The translations under genes were made by a program, and so were the position numbers. From positions 108,291 to 172,290 of the forward strand of contig NZ_QLSU01000018.1 of the NCBI RefSeq assembly GCF_003268775.1: a DNA stretch of 64,000 nucleotides, read 5' to 3'. Under the pieces are notes generated by a model that saw nothing but the letters and a program-made list of their open reading frames with translations, did not search any database and was not told where the DNA came from. This document shows positions 19,008 to 27,299 of the stretch, one piece after another. How positions within the stretch are numbered: position 1 is the stretch's first letter; each line of letters opens with the position of its first letter. Source of the stretch: Paraburkholderia unamae. Lineage in GTDB: Bacteria; Pseudomonadota; Gammaproteobacteria; Burkholderiales; Burkholderiaceae.

Positions 19008-19799
19008 ATGAGCCAAAGTTTTTCTTTTGATTTTTCGTCCAGGGTCGCCATCATCACGGGCGGCGGTTCCGGCATCGGCAAGGAAGTCGCCGCGCGGCTC
19101 GTGAAGGCGGGCGCGCGCGTGGTGATCGGCGGGCGCGATGCGGCGAAGCTGCGCGAGGCGGCCGCCGAGATCGACGCCACGGCCGCGAACGTGCGCTTTC
19201 ACGCGGGCGACATCGCCCTGCCCGCCACCGCGACCGCGCTGGTCGCTCTGGCAACCGAGGCGTTCGGCGGCGTGGACATTCTCATCAACAACGCCGGCAT
19301 TTTCCGGCCCAAGGCCTTCCTCGACGTGACCGAGGCCGAGTACGACGGCTTTCTCGACACGATCCTCAAGGGCAAGTTCTTCATGGCGCAAGCGGCCGCG
19401 AAGGCCATGCAACAGCGCGGCGGCGGCGCGATCGTGCAGACGGGCTCGCTCTGGGCGCTCCAGGCCATCGGTGCGACGCCTTCCGCGGCCTACTCCGCAG
19501 CCAATGCCGGCGTGCACGCGCTCACACGCAATCTCGCCATCGAACTCGCTTCGTCGAACATCCGTATCAATACGGTTGCGCCGGGCGTGGTGGAAACGCC
19601 GGTCTATCGCACCTTCATGACGGAGGACGAAGTCAAGGCGACGCTGCCGTCGTTCAACGCGTTCCACCCGCTGGGGCGCAACGGCCAGCCCGCCGATGTC
19701 GCCGACGCCATGCTGTTCCTCGCCTCGCCCCACGCCTCGTGGATCACCGGCACTGTGCTGCCCGTGGACGGCGGCGTGATGGCCGGGCGCCACGCCTGA
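19008..19799 (+). CDS. Short-chain dehydrogenase/reductase with altered active site
   Basis: A 263-residue SDR with the cofactor motif TGGGSGIG, the NNAG strand and a catalytic Ser in QTGSLWALQ. The catalytic Tyr is present, but the expected Lys of YxxxK is Asn (YSAAN at about residues 163-167, codon AAT). The C-terminal block SWITGTVLPVDGGVMAG is normal. In classical SDRs that Lys lowers the Tyr pKa and holds the cofactor ribose, so activity may be weak, altered or lost. GAGGAG precedes the ATG. It is the first gene of a four-gene operon divergent from a LysR regulator. Confidence 0.9.
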   Translation: MSQSFSFDFSSRVAIITGGGSGIGKEVAARLVKAGARVVIGGRDAAKLREAAAEIDATAANVRFHAGDIALPATATALVALATEAFGGVDILINNAGIFRPKAFLDVTEAEYDGFLDTILKGKFFMAQAAAKAMQQRGGGAIVQTGSLWALQAIGATPSAAYSAANAGVHALTRNLAIELASSNIRINTVAPGVVETPVYRTFMTEDEVKATLPSFNAFHPLGRNGQPADVADAMLFLASPHASWITGTVLPVDGGVMAGRHA

Positions 19800-19843
19800 A
19801 ACCTGCCTCACTTTTCGACCCCGCCACATACCGGAACCCGATC

Positions 19844-20125
19844 ATGGTCTATCTGCAAATCACCCTGAAAATCGCCGCCGCCAACCGTGCCGCCGCCGCA
19901 GGCGTTTATCGCCAATACAAAGCGCCGTTCCTCGCAACGATCGCAGGCGCGAAGTCGAAGGAACTGCTCGTGCGTGACGAGGACGTGCAGGTGCTGCACG
20001 GCTTCGAAAGCGCCGCGCATGCGCAGTCCTATCTCGCCAGCGCGTTGTTCACGGCCGATGTCGTCGGCGCGCTCAAACCGCTGCTGGAAGATGCGCCGAA
20101 TGTGCGCATCTACGAAGCCGCCTGA
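19844..20125 (+). CDS. Small alpha/beta-barrel-like protein
   Basis: A 93-residue protein that looks like the small dimeric ferredoxin-like-fold proteins (antibiotic biosynthesis monooxygenase or EthD-type): an N-terminal strand VYLQITLKI, a helix, the strand KELLVRDEDVQVLHGFES, and a helix with LYS-like SYLASALF. No active-site residue can be named. The ATG at 19844 follows GGAACC. It lies 44 bases after the SDR gene and 36 before an AhpD-like gene, so it is part of the same operon. The family assignment is tentative. Confidence 0.65.
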   Translation: MVYLQITLKIAAANRAAAAGVYRQYKAPFLATIAGAKSKELLVRDEDVQVLHGFESAAHAQSYLASALFTADVVGALKPLLEDAPNVRIYEAA

Positions 20126-20161
20126 AGCCGCTGCACGCCTAACCCAACCGGACACACGACG

Positions 20162-20506
20162 ATGATGCAAGACTGGAACCTCTACCGCGACGCGCTGCTC
20201 GCGCGCGTGGGCGAATACGCGCAGATCACCCCGGACGTCATGCGCGGCCTGATGACGATCGACGGCGCAGCCGCGAAAACGGGCAAGCTCGAACCGAAGA
20301 TGCATGAACTGATCGCCCTGGCGGTGGCCGTGACCACGCGCTGCGACGGCTGCATCGCCGTGCATGTGAAGAAGGCGGTCGAGCATGGCGCGACGGTGGA
20401 GGAAATCTCCGAAGCATTGGGCGTGGCGATCGCGCTCAATGCGGGCGCGGCGCTCACGTATTCGGCGCGCGTGCTCGACGCGCACGCCGCATTGCCGAAA
20501 GCCTGA
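20162..20506 (+). CDS. Carboxymuconolactone decarboxylase/AhpD-like protein
   Basis: A 114-residue protein of the CMD/AhpD family. The core motif Glu-x(n)-Cys-x-x-Cys-x(3)-His is present in ELIALAVAVTTRCDGCIAVH, which in AhpD-like members is a redox-active disulfide used in peroxide or quinone reduction. The helix EISEALGVAIALNAGAAL follows. Third gene of the operon led by the SDR. The combination with two dehydrogenases suggests redox processing of a small carbonyl or quinone compound, which is inference only. Confidence 0.87.
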   Translation: MMQDWNLYRDALLARVGEYAQITPDVMRGLMTIDGAAAKTGKLEPKMHELIALAVAVTTRCDGCIAVHVKKAVEHGATVEEISEALGVAIALNAGAALTYSARVLDAHAALPKA

Positions 20507-20561
20507 TCGCGCGACCTTTCCCCCACGAGCACGCCATCGATATCGTCAGGACTCCTGCATC

Positions 20562-21599
20562 ATGAAAACCACGTATCGCGCCATGCAGGTCACGCGCCCC
20601 GGCGTGCTCGAACTGGTGGAACGTCCCGTGCCCGCGCCCGGCCCCGGCGAAGTGCTGATCGAGGTCGAAGCATGCGGCGTATGCGGCGCGGACGCCGCCG
20701 ATATCGAACAGGCGGACCCCGCACTGGCCTCGCCGCGCGTGCCGGGTCACGAAGTTGTGGGACGCATCGCGGCAATGGGTGCAGATACGCCGCCCCTGTG
20801 GCGCGTGGGGCAGCGCGTGGGCGTAGGACGCCTGGGCGGCCACTGCAACGCTTGCGACGCGTGCCGTCGCGGCCAGTTTCAACTCTGCCGCCAGCAGCCA
20901 TTCGTGGGCGCGACCTGCGACGGCGGCTACGCGGAAATGATGCTGGCGCGCAGCACCGGGCTCGTGGCGATCCCCGCCGAACTGAACGCCGAAGAGGCCG
21001 CGCCGATCCTGTGCGCCGGCATCGCCACATTCAACGCGCTCAGGAAATGCGGCGCCGACGCGGGCGATGTCGTCGCCGTGTTCGGGATCGGCGGACTGGG
21101 GCATATGGCGCTCCAGTACGCGCGCCGCATGGGCTTCGAAGTCGTCGCCATTGGCCGGGGCGACGATATCGCCGCCGACGCGCTCGCGCTCGGGGCACAT
21201 CACTATCTCGACACGGCCCGCGACGACGCAGCGGCGCGCCTCACGCAGATGGGTGGCGCACAGGCCATCGTCGCCACCGCGGGCGACGCGGCGAGCGTCG
21301 GCGCGCTCATGCGCGGACTCGCGCCGCAAGGACGCATGATGCTGCTGGGCGCGGGAAAAGATCCGTTGGCGGTGGCCGCCGGGCCGCTCGTCGTGGGCGA
21401 GCAAAGCGTAGTGGGCTCGCTCACCGGCTCGCCCTGGGAGAACGAAAAGACGCTGCGCTTTAGCGTGCTGAGCGGCGCGCGCCCGATGATCGAAACGCTG
21501 CCGTTCGAGCGCGCCAACGAAGCCTGGCTGAAGATGAAATCCGGCGAGGCGAGGTTCCGCATGGTGCTCACGATGACGCATCCGGCCACCGACGCGTGA
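20562..21599 (+). CDS. Zinc-dependent alcohol dehydrogenase
   Basis: A 345-residue medium-chain dehydrogenase. Catalytic zinc ligands are visible in EACGVCGAD and PGHEVVG; the structural zinc site is the four-Cys lobe HCNACDACRRGQFQLC; the cofactor motif is VFGIGGLGHMALQYA. It oxidises alcohols or reduces aldehydes with NAD(P). The ATG at 20562 is chosen over upstream in-frame starts because the alignment to the family begins here (YRAMQVTRPGVLELV). Fourth and last gene of the SDR operon. Confidence 0.92.
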   Translation: MKTTYRAMQVTRPGVLELVERPVPAPGPGEVLIEVEACGVCGADAADIEQADPALASPRVPGHEVVGRIAAMGADTPPLWRVGQRVGVGRLGGHCNACDACRRGQFQLCRQQPFVGATCDGGYAEMMLARSTGLVAIPAELNAEEAAPILCAGIATFNALRKCGADAGDVVAVFGIGGLGHMALQYARRMGFEVVAIGRGDDIAADALALGAHHYLDTARDDAAARLTQMGGAQAIVATAGDAASVGALMRGLAPQGRMMLLGAGKDPLAVAAGPLVVGEQSVVGSLTGSPWENEKTLRFSVLSGARPMIETLPFERANEAWLKMKSGEARFRMVLTMTHPATDA

Positions 21600-21631
21600 T
21601 CGAAGCGGGCTAAGGCTTTCTTTTTACCGGC

Positions 21632-21868
21632 TCACTGCCGCGTCCCGCTGGCCGGTCCCGGCTGCGCGGTTTGCGGCGACGCCGACGCCACGCCGTTCGA
21701 TATCTGCCCGCTCGTGCTGCTCTGGGTCTGCGGGTGCTCGCCTTCGTTCACGCGCTTGCACGCCGCAGCGCCCTGCGTGAGCACGAGCGCGCCGAGCACC
21801 CACAGCGCGTAGCGCCGTGCGGCTCGCTGTGCACCTCGCGGTGCATCTCGTTTCGCAGTGCTCTTCAT
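21632..21868 (-). CDS. Small exported or membrane-anchored hypothetical protein
   Basis: A 78-residue protein. A basic N-terminus (MKSTAKRDAPRG) is followed by a hydrophobic stretch (YALWVLGALVLTQGAAAC) that ends at a Cys, similar to but not matching a strict lipobox. The rest is a short polar Ser/Gln/Thr-rich tail. GGGAGG precedes the ATG at 21868, which supports a real gene. I do not recognise it. It could be a small lipoprotein or a single-span membrane protein. Confidence 0.55.
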   Translation of the reverse strand: MKSTAKRDAPRGAQRAARRYALWVLGALVLTQGAAACKRVNEGEHPQTQSSTSGQISNGVASASPQTAQPGPASGTRQ

Positions 21869-21979
21869 CTGATCCCTCCCTCGTGTGCGCCGATTGCAAT
21901 TGCGCACGCGCTGCTTGTAATTATTTAACCCCACCTCCAATGAGGCTTAATGGCACGATGGTCGCTGCCTCTATTCGTC

Positions 21980-22270
21980 CTACTCGTGGTAAGCGGCCAT
22001 CACGATCCACATGTCGCGTTCGCCATTGCTCACTTCGGCGGCCAGCGCATAGGCGTCCTGCGGGCTGCATGCGTTTTGCAGCGCCTTGCGTGCCTGTTCG
22101 GTGTTGTCGTAGTTGCGCCGCTTAAGCGGGCGCACCTCCTCGCGGCCCTCGAACATCTTCTGGTCCTTTCGGTAGATCAGGACCTCCTTTTTCCATTCGC
22201 GGAAGCATTCACAGACGTGCTGGAAATCGCCCCCGCACACGTTCACCTCGAAGCGTGGAGTTGATGTCAT
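21980..22270 (-). CDS. Conserved-looking hypothetical protein
   Basis: A 96-residue soluble protein I do not recognise. It is rich in charged residues and has two Cys in VCGGDFQHVCECFREWKKEVLIY and a second block WIVMAAYHE at the C-terminus. AAGGAGGAAA upstream of the ATG at 22270 is a strong ribosome site. It has no signal peptide and no membrane segment. It stands alone between a small exported protein and a DUF3175 gene. Confidence 0.6.
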   Translation of the reverse strand: MTSTPRFEVNVCGGDFQHVCECFREWKKEVLIYRKDQKMFEGREEVRPLKRRNYDNTEQARKALQNACSPQDAYALAAEVSNGERDMWIVMAAYHE

Positions 22271-22440
22271 GATCGATTTCCTCCTTGCCGGTTGCGCGCT
22301 CGCACGGGGCACCTTCTTCAAACCTTGTACGTGCACGCCTGAGTAGACGCATCAGGCGTGCCGGGTCCATCAGGCCACCGGACAGCGCAGCAGCGGCACC
22401 GCGTTTGCGCAGCGAAGGGAAATCGTCAGGAGTGAAGCGC

Positions 22441-22833
22441 ATGAGCACGAGAGGGCACCCTTCCACACGGCGCAAAGGCGGCCGCCCGGCGCGGCAACGT
22501 CACGCGTATGCGAGCGCCGCCAAAGCTCACACGAAAGCTCGGCACGCAAAACGTGGCGCGACGACCCGCTGGTCGCAACGCGTGACGCAAACGAGCGACG
22601 CCATGGACATCGAAGCGGGCGTGTTCAGGAGCTACAGCGCCGAGGCGATTGCGCAGTCGCTCAAAGCGTCGGCACTGCGCAGCCGCCGCCGCAAGGGCAC
22701 GCCGTTTCAGTCGGCCATGTCGATGCTGAACTTCTATATCAATCGCGCAGGCAAAAACCTGCCGAGGTCGCGCCGCGACACGCTCGTGAAGGCAAAAGGG
22801 AAACTGCGCGAAGCGTTCGGGCGCAAGCCCTGA
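22441..22833 (+). CDS. DUF3175-family protein
   Basis: A 130-residue basic protein. A Lys/Arg-rich N-terminus (residues 1-40) precedes the DUF3175 core: TRWSQRVTQTSDAMDIEAGVF, then IAQSLKASALRSRRRKGTPFQSAMSMLNFYINRAGKNLP. The family is common in soil proteobacteria and has no established function; the basic tail suggests nucleic-acid contact. AGGAG precedes the ATG at 22441. It converges with the HiPIP gene, leaving nine bases between them. Confidence 0.85.
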   Translation: MSTRGHPSTRRKGGRPARQRHAYASAAKAHTKARHAKRGATTRWSQRVTQTSDAMDIEAGVFRSYSAEAIAQSLKASALRSRRRKGTPFQSAMSMLNFYINRAGKNLPRSRRDTLVKAKGKLREAFGRKP

Positions 22834-22842
22834 ACGCGCGCG

Positions 22843-23154
22843 TCAAGCTTTCTTGACGTAAGCGTTGCACCAGCCCTTGGCGTCGACCAGCTTGCCGCCA
22901 TAGGTCGCGCACGGACCGTTGGGCGCACCGGGCTTGCCCTGAAAAAGCTGGCAGTTGGCACAGGTTTGACCCGCCTGGAAGCGCGGGAATTTCGCCTTGT
23001 CGACTTTGCTGGCGTCGGTCTTGTAGCCGAGCGCCACGGCGGTGGGATCGCTTTCCGAGAGAACCGGCGCATCGGCGCGCGCTTCGGAGGAAAGCGCGGC
23101 TGACGAGGCAACGGAAGCGGCGAGGATCATGAAACGACGACGGGAAAGCGGCAT
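22843..23154 (-). CDS. High-potential iron-sulfur protein (HiPIP)
   Basis: A 103-residue precursor with a twin-arginine signal (SRRRFMILAASVASSAALSSEARA) that sends the folded protein to the periplasm. The mature domain has the four Cys ligands of a [4Fe-4S] cluster in the HiPIP order: CANC, then GPC and GWC near the C-terminus, with typical aromatic and Gly residues (FQGKPGAPNGPCATYGG). HiPIPs carry single electrons between cytochromes and terminal reductases. It is a lone gene with no cytochrome genes nearby. Confidence 0.93.
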   Translation of the reverse strand: MPLSRRRFMILAASVASSAALSSEARADAPVLSESDPTAVALGYKTDASKVDKAKFPRFQAGQTCANCQLFQGKPGAPNGPCATYGGKLVDAKGWCNAYVKKA

Positions 23155-23338
23155 GATGGGGGCTCCTGAGCAGGGGATGTACCCGGCTCTTGTCGTTATC
23201 GGTTTTGCCGTACGCGCTTCATTTATATCATCTCGTGAGGCGTTGTAAATGCGTGGATGCGCGAAGCCTCGCCTATCATTTCGAAATGCTTATTAATTAC
23301 AAAACGAGAAAAGCGGCGCTCCACGAGCGCCGCCAGGC

Positions 23339-24352
23339 TCACCACGCCACGCAAACCTTGCCGAAGTGCGCACCGGCTTGCTGATGGCGGAAGGCATCTG
23401 CAAGCTCGTCGAACGCGAACGTGCGGTCGAGCACGGGACGAATGCCCGCATGATCGAGCGCGGCGACATAGTCCTGCTGCTGACGCCGGCTGCCGACGAT
23501 CAGGCCTTGCAGGCGCGCCTGTTTCGCCATGAGCACCGAAGTCGGCACGGTGCCCTCGCGCCCGGTGAGCACGCCGATCAGCGCGATGTGGCCGCCCACG
23601 CGCACCGCGTCGATCGACTGCGCGAGCGTGCCCGGCCCGCCCACTTCGATCACGTGATCCACGCCCTTGCCGCCCGTGATGTCGCGCACGAGCGCGCCCC
23701 ACTGCTCGTGCTGCCGGTAGTTGACGACATGATCGGCGCCCAGCGCCTTCGCCCGCGCGAGCTTCTCATCGGATGACGACGTGACGATGACCGACGCGCC
23801 CATCATCCGCGCGATCTGCACGGCCGCGATCGACACGCCGCCCGTGCCGAGCGTGAGCACCGTGTCGCCGGCCTTGAGGCCGCCGTCCGCCACCAGCGCG
23901 CGCCACGCGGTCAGGCCCGCGGTGGTGATGGTGGCCGCTTCGGCATGCGTCCAGCCGCGCGGCGCAAGCGTGAAGGCGCTCGCGGGCCGCACCGCGTGCA
24001 AGGTCGCGTAACCGTCCGCGCCATCACCGGGCGTTTGCGCGAAGTTGCCCACGGCCTGCCACGGCAGGCCGTCCGGCCATTGCGGAAAGAAGCAGGACAC
24101 CACGTGATCGCCGCGCTTGAACCCGGTCACGCCCGCGCCGACCGCCGACACCACGCCCGCGCCGTCGGACATCAGCACGCGAGCGTCGGCCGTGGGGATC
24201 GCGCCGTTGGCGACCAGCAGATCGTGAAAATTGAGCGACGTGGCATGCAGCTCGACGCGGATTTCGCCCGCGCCGGGCGCGCCGGGCTCGGCGATGTCGA
24301 GAATCTCGATGCGGTCGAGCCCGCCCGGCGCACGCACCACGGCGGCCTTCAT
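23339..24352 (-). CDS. Zinc-free medium-chain oxidoreductase (quinone oxidoreductase-like)
   Basis: A 337-residue MDR protein. The N-terminal catalytic domain has SLNFHDLLVANG instead of the zinc-binding Cys/His set, and the cofactor domain carries VLTLGTGGVSIAAVQIARMMGA. Such enzymes reduce quinones or enones with NADPH, or act as alcohol dehydrogenases of the YhdH/QOR group. The start at 24352 overlaps the stop of the preceding SRPBCC gene by four bases (ATGA), so the two are co-translated. A LysR regulator is divergent from the pair. Confidence 0.9.
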   Translation of the reverse strand: MKAAVVRAPGGLDRIEILDIAEPGAPGAGEIRVELHATSLNFHDLLVANGAIPTADARVLMSDGAGVVSAVGAGVTGFKRGDHVVSCFFPQWPDGLPWQAVGNFAQTPGDGADGYATLHAVRPASAFTLAPRGWTHAEAATITTAGLTAWRALVADGGLKAGDTVLTLGTGGVSIAAVQIARMMGASVIVTSSSDEKLARAKALGADHVVNYRQHEQWGALVRDITGGKGVDHVIEVGGPGTLAQSIDAVRVGGHIALIGVLTGREGTVPTSVLMAKQARLQGLIVGSRRQQQDYVAALDHAGIRPVLDRTFAFDELADAFRHQQAGAHFGKVCVAW

Positions 24353-24870
24353 TGCCGTGCTCCCTGGGCCTGGCGCGCGGCGTCGACGAGCCCGTCTAGC
24401 CAGTCCTGGTGCCCGTTGATCATCGGGTTGGGGCGCGTTTTCGCGAGTTGCCGGGCGGGCTTGCCCTTCTGCGATTCCTGCGTGAGCACGCGCACGCGGC
24501 CGCCGGAAAGGTCTTCGATGAGCCACGCATGAATCACGTCGAGGCGCGTTTCGGCGTCGCCTTCGGCCCAGCCGTGCCACGCCACACGCGCGGGCTGTCC
24601 GGCAGCGGGCGGCACATACTCGGTCACCTCCGATTCGACGGGAAAGCCGAAGGTCTTGAACTGAAAGCGCGCGCCGGCGCTGAGTTCGGGCCCTTTGCCG
24701 TCGTGAAAGCGCACATCGGACGCGTTGTCGTAGTAGCTCGGCCACACCGTCGCCTTGTTCAGGAGCGGCCAGATATCGGCGGTGCTCAGGCCCGCGACGA
24801 TGACTTCGTTGGAGCAGAAGTTGTCGGTCGTGCCGGGCAGATAGTCTTCGGGCCAGAAAATCTCGTTCAT
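24349..24870 (-). CDS. SRPBCC-family (START-like) protein
   Basis: A 173-residue protein with the START/Bet v1-like layout: an N-terminal strand VIVAGLSTADIWPLLNKATVWPSYY, central strands ARFQFKTFGFPVESEVTEYVP, and a long C-terminal helix. These proteins enclose a hydrophobic ligand pocket. AAAGG lies before the ATG at 24870. It is the first gene of a two-gene operon with a zinc-free oxidoreductase and is divergent from a LysR regulator 116 bases away. The ligand is unknown. Confidence 0.85.
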   Translation of the reverse strand: MNEIFWPEDYLPGTTDNFCSNEVIVAGLSTADIWPLLNKATVWPSYYDNASDVRFHDGKGPELSAGARFQFKTFGFPVESEVTEYVPPAAGQPARVAWHGWAEGDAETRLDVIHAWLIEDLSGGRVRVLTQESQKGKPARQLAKTRPNPMINGHQDWLDGLVDAARQAQGARQ

Positions 24871-24985
24871 GTTCGTTACCTTTCGATGCGGTCGGATTGG
24901 GTGGACACGAGAAATCATGCGCGCCAGGCTGAAATAACGCCAATCGAGGTTTATTATTTCAGCCATAAACCTTGGTGATATCAGG

Positions 24986-25888
24986 ATGCTCGATCTAAAC
25001 CTCTTGAGGGCGCTGGACGCCCTGCTCGACGAGCGCAACGTCACGCGCGCGGCGCAGCGCCTCTCGCTCACGCAGCCCGCCGTGAGCGCGATGCTCACGC
25101 GCCTGCGTGAGAGTTTCGACGATCCGCTGTTCGTGCGCTCGCAACGTGGCATCGTGCCGACCGAGCGCGCGCTGCAACTGGCCGCGCCGCTCAAGCAGGT
25201 GTTGAGCGACATCGAGCAGATGCTGCAAGCGCCGGCCTTCGAGCCGCGCGAGGCCGAGCTGACGCTCACCATCGCCTCGACCGACTACGCGCTGCGCGCC
25301 GTGGTCGTGCCCTTTCTCGCGCGGCTGCGCCAGGAGGCGCCCGGCATCCGCGCGGTGATCGTGCCGGTGCAGCACGAGCGCCTGCAAGCGCAACTCGAAA
25401 GCGGCGACGTGGATATGGCCCTGATCACTCCGGAGACGACGCCCGCCGACCTGCACGCGCGGCGCCTGTTCGACGAGCGCTATGTTTGCGTGATGCGCGC
25501 GGACCACCCCGCCGCCGCCCGGCGGCTCACGCTGGAGCGCTTTTGCGCGCTCGATCATGCGCTGGTGTCGTATGCGGGCGGCAGCCTGAGCGGCGTGACG
25601 GACGAAGCGCTGGCGCGCATCGGGCGAGCGCGACGCGTGACGGTTTCGGTGAACAGCTTTCTCGTGCTGCCCGACATCCTGCTCACGAGCGACCTGATCG
25701 CCGTGGTGCCGTCGCGGCTCGCGCAGGGCGTGCAGGGGCTCGCAGTCGTCGAACCGCCGCTGGAGGTGCCGGGGTTCACCAAGACGCTCGCCTGGCACGA
25801 GCGCACGCATCGCACGCCGGGGCAGCGCTGGGTGCGCGCGTTGTTGTTCGGGACGTGCGAGGGGTTGGCCGCAGAGGCGCAAGTGTGA
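24986..25888 (+). CDS. LysR-family regulator (NodD/DNT-like group)
   Basis: A 300-residue LysR protein. The helix-turn-helix is LDLNLLRALDALLDERNVTRAAQRLSLTQPAVSAMLTRLR, and the effector domain has LTLTIASTDYALRAVVVPFL and the later YVCVMRADHPAA block typical of the NodD/DntR-like subfamily. It probably controls the divergent SRPBCC/oxidoreductase pair. Confidence 0.9.
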   Translation: MLDLNLLRALDALLDERNVTRAAQRLSLTQPAVSAMLTRLRESFDDPLFVRSQRGIVPTERALQLAAPLKQVLSDIEQMLQAPAFEPREAELTLTIASTDYALRAVVVPFLARLRQEAPGIRAVIVPVQHERLQAQLESGDVDMALITPETTPADLHARRLFDERYVCVMRADHPAAARRLTLERFCALDHALVSYAGGSLSGVTDEALARIGRARRVTVSVNSFLVLPDILLTSDLIAVVPSRLAQGVQGLAVVEPPLEVPGFTKTLAWHERTHRTPGQRWVRALLFGTCEGLAAEAQV

Positions 25889-25919
25889 CGATGGACGGCC
25901 GTGGCGCGCTGCCCCACAC

Positions 25920-26336
25920 CTACTCGAAAGGATTCAGAAGCCGCACGCCCGTACCGGAGAAGTCGTCCACATTGCGCGTGACGACGGTCAGATCGTGGAT
26001 CAAGGCCGTGGCCGCAATGAGCTTGTCCAATGCATGCTCAGGATGTGGCACGCGAAGACGGCCCCACACCTGGCTGACCTCCTCCTCGACGGGCAGCACG
26101 CAATGTCCGTACTCGCGCAGAATCGCGCCCAGCCAGGTTTCGAGGATCGCGGCCTGCTCCGTGTCCCCCCTGTGCCGGATCAACTCGACGCCGCGCCGGA
26201 GCTCCGCAATCGTGACAACGGAAAGATAGAGTTCGCTGTCGTTGCGCGCGATTTCGCGGAAAAACGACCGCACGCCTTTGTTGGCGCGCTCGCGTTTGCG
26301 GACCTCGCTGATGACGTTCGTATCAACCAAATACAC
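25920..26336 (-). CDS. PIN-domain toxin, FitB-like
   Basis: A 138-residue PIN ribonuclease: YLVDTNVISEVRKRE (first catalytic Asp), a central Glu in VVTIAELRRGVELI, and the acidic end ALDKLIAATALIHDLTVVTRNVDDF. This order and the NVISE form match FitB/VapC toxins. The start is GTG at 26336, 14 bases inside the antitoxin gene. Partner antitoxin and operator half-sites of the FitAB type lie immediately upstream. Confidence 0.88.
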   Translation of the reverse strand: MYLVDTNVISEVRKRERANKGVRSFFREIARNDSELYLSVVTIAELRRGVELIRHRGDTEQAAILETWLGAILREYGHCVLPVEEEVSQVWGRLRVPHPEHALDKLIAATALIHDLTVVTRNVDDFSGTGVRLLNPFE

Positions 26337-26556
26337 GCGGAGCGTCTCCGTCGTCGATCCGGTCGAAATCCGAGTCCTCGCCAACCTCGGGCATGCTCTG
26401 TAGCACCTCCACGAAGCTCTTGCGCTTCGGCGTACGCAACGCCTTTGCCAGAATGTCCCGATGCTCCGCCTCCGCGCTGCGGCCATGCGCGGCAGCACGT
26501 TCACGAAGACTTTGCACGAGACTTTCGTCGACGTTGCGGACCAGTAAATTTGCCAT
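26323..26556 (-). CDS. Ribbon-helix-helix antitoxin, FitA-like
   Basis: A 77-residue protein. MANLLVRNVDESLVQSLRERAAAHGRSAEAEHRDILAKAL is the FitA/StbC type ribbon-helix-helix DNA-binding domain; the C-terminal tail (VLQSMPEVGEDSDFDRIDD) is acidic and would occupy the toxin active site. GAGGAG precedes the ATG at 26556. Its gene overlaps the toxin gene by 14 bases. The promoter region has half-sites TGCTATCA/TGATAGCA, the sequence recognised by gonococcal FitA as I recall it. Confidence 0.88.
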   Translation of the reverse strand: MANLLVRNVDESLVQSLRERAAAHGRSAEAEHRDILAKALRTPKRKSFVEVLQSMPEVGEDSDFDRIDDGDAPRVFG

Positions 26557-26576
26557 CGCCAGGCTCCTCAAATACC

Positions 26577-26593
26577 TGCTATCAATGATAGCA
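26577..26593. promoter_or_regulatory. FitA-type operator TGCTATCA-A-TGATAGCA
   Basis: Perfect 8-bp inverted repeat with a one-base centre, 21 bases upstream of the antitoxin ATG. A third half-site, TGCTATCA, lies at 26617-26624. The half-site equals the published FitA recognition sequence, where the spacing is 12 bases; here the two nearest half-sites are almost abutted. Autorepression of the toxin-antitoxin pair is expected. Confidence 0.72.
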
Positions 26594-26716
26594 TCGAGGA
26601 CCGGAAGTGCAAGCATTGCTATCACGAGTTGCGTGTGCAGTGCCGCTGGGATTGCGCCTCATCAACTTCCCCCAACGCCACCGGCGACTGCGCCACGGCG
26701 ACGCGCGAAAAAGCGA

Positions 26717-27154
26717 TCAGCAGGACGGACTGCCGTTGGCCGTGCAGAATGCCGCGGGCGCGCCCGCGATGAGCGGAATGGGCGAGACAGGTATGGGCGG
26801 CGGCGGGGGAATCGTCACCGCACCGCACCAGGACGTGGGGCTGCGCCCCGCGCTCGGCAGGCAGGGCGCGATGCGCTCGTGGAGTTCCTCGGCGGCGCGC
26901 TCGTTGCGCTCGCGGGTGTCGAGCGCCGGGCGGAGTTGTCCGTCGAGCCACAAGGCGAAAGCCATCACGCAGCCTGTCGCGACCGCCAGCAAAATGAGTT
27001 CCGTCTTATGCCTTCTCAACCGGCGCAGCTTCGCAAGCCCGCTCGCGGCATGCGCGCCCGCCGCGTCCGCCTGCACGGGCACACGCCCTGCGAGAGCCGC
27101 TTCTACCCCTGTGGCGGCCCGGACTGCCGCCCCTTCGATGATTCTCGTTGCCAC
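26717..27154 (-). CDS. Hypothetical single-span membrane protein
   Basis: A protein of about 145 residues. After an N-terminal part rich in Ala and Arg comes one convincing membrane helix (ELILLAVATGCVMAFALWL), then a charged coiled segment (DTRERNERAAEELHER) and a Pro-rich tail (IPPPPPIPVSPIPLI). I do not recognise it. The start is uncertain: GTG at 27154 is used here, a TTG at 27250 is possible. No ribosome site is convincing, so gene status rests on the membrane helix and lack of a better frame. Confidence 0.42.
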   Translation of the reverse strand: MATRIIEGAAVRAATGVEAALAGRVPVQADAAGAHAASGLAKLRRLRRHKTELILLAVATGCVMAFALWLDGQLRPALDTRERNERAAEELHERIAPCLPSAGRSPTSWCGAVTIPPPPPIPVSPIPLIAGAPAAFCTANGSPSC

Positions 27155-27299
27155 GTTCCCTTCGTCTTGCTCGTGTGATTGCGCTTGCGCCCGCTTCGAG
27201 GCATACGGGTTAACGGCAAGGCCGGGCAATACGAAAGGGGTGGGAACCAAATTTTTTCGCCACGGCAGTCGGCCGTAGCCGTGGTCTCGGCACCCCGGC

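Noticed and set aside
26607..27278. Plus-strand frame opposite the hypothetical membrane protein
   Set aside because: Ser/Arg/Ala-rich with no motif; the minus-strand frame has a convincing membrane helix and was kept at low confidence.
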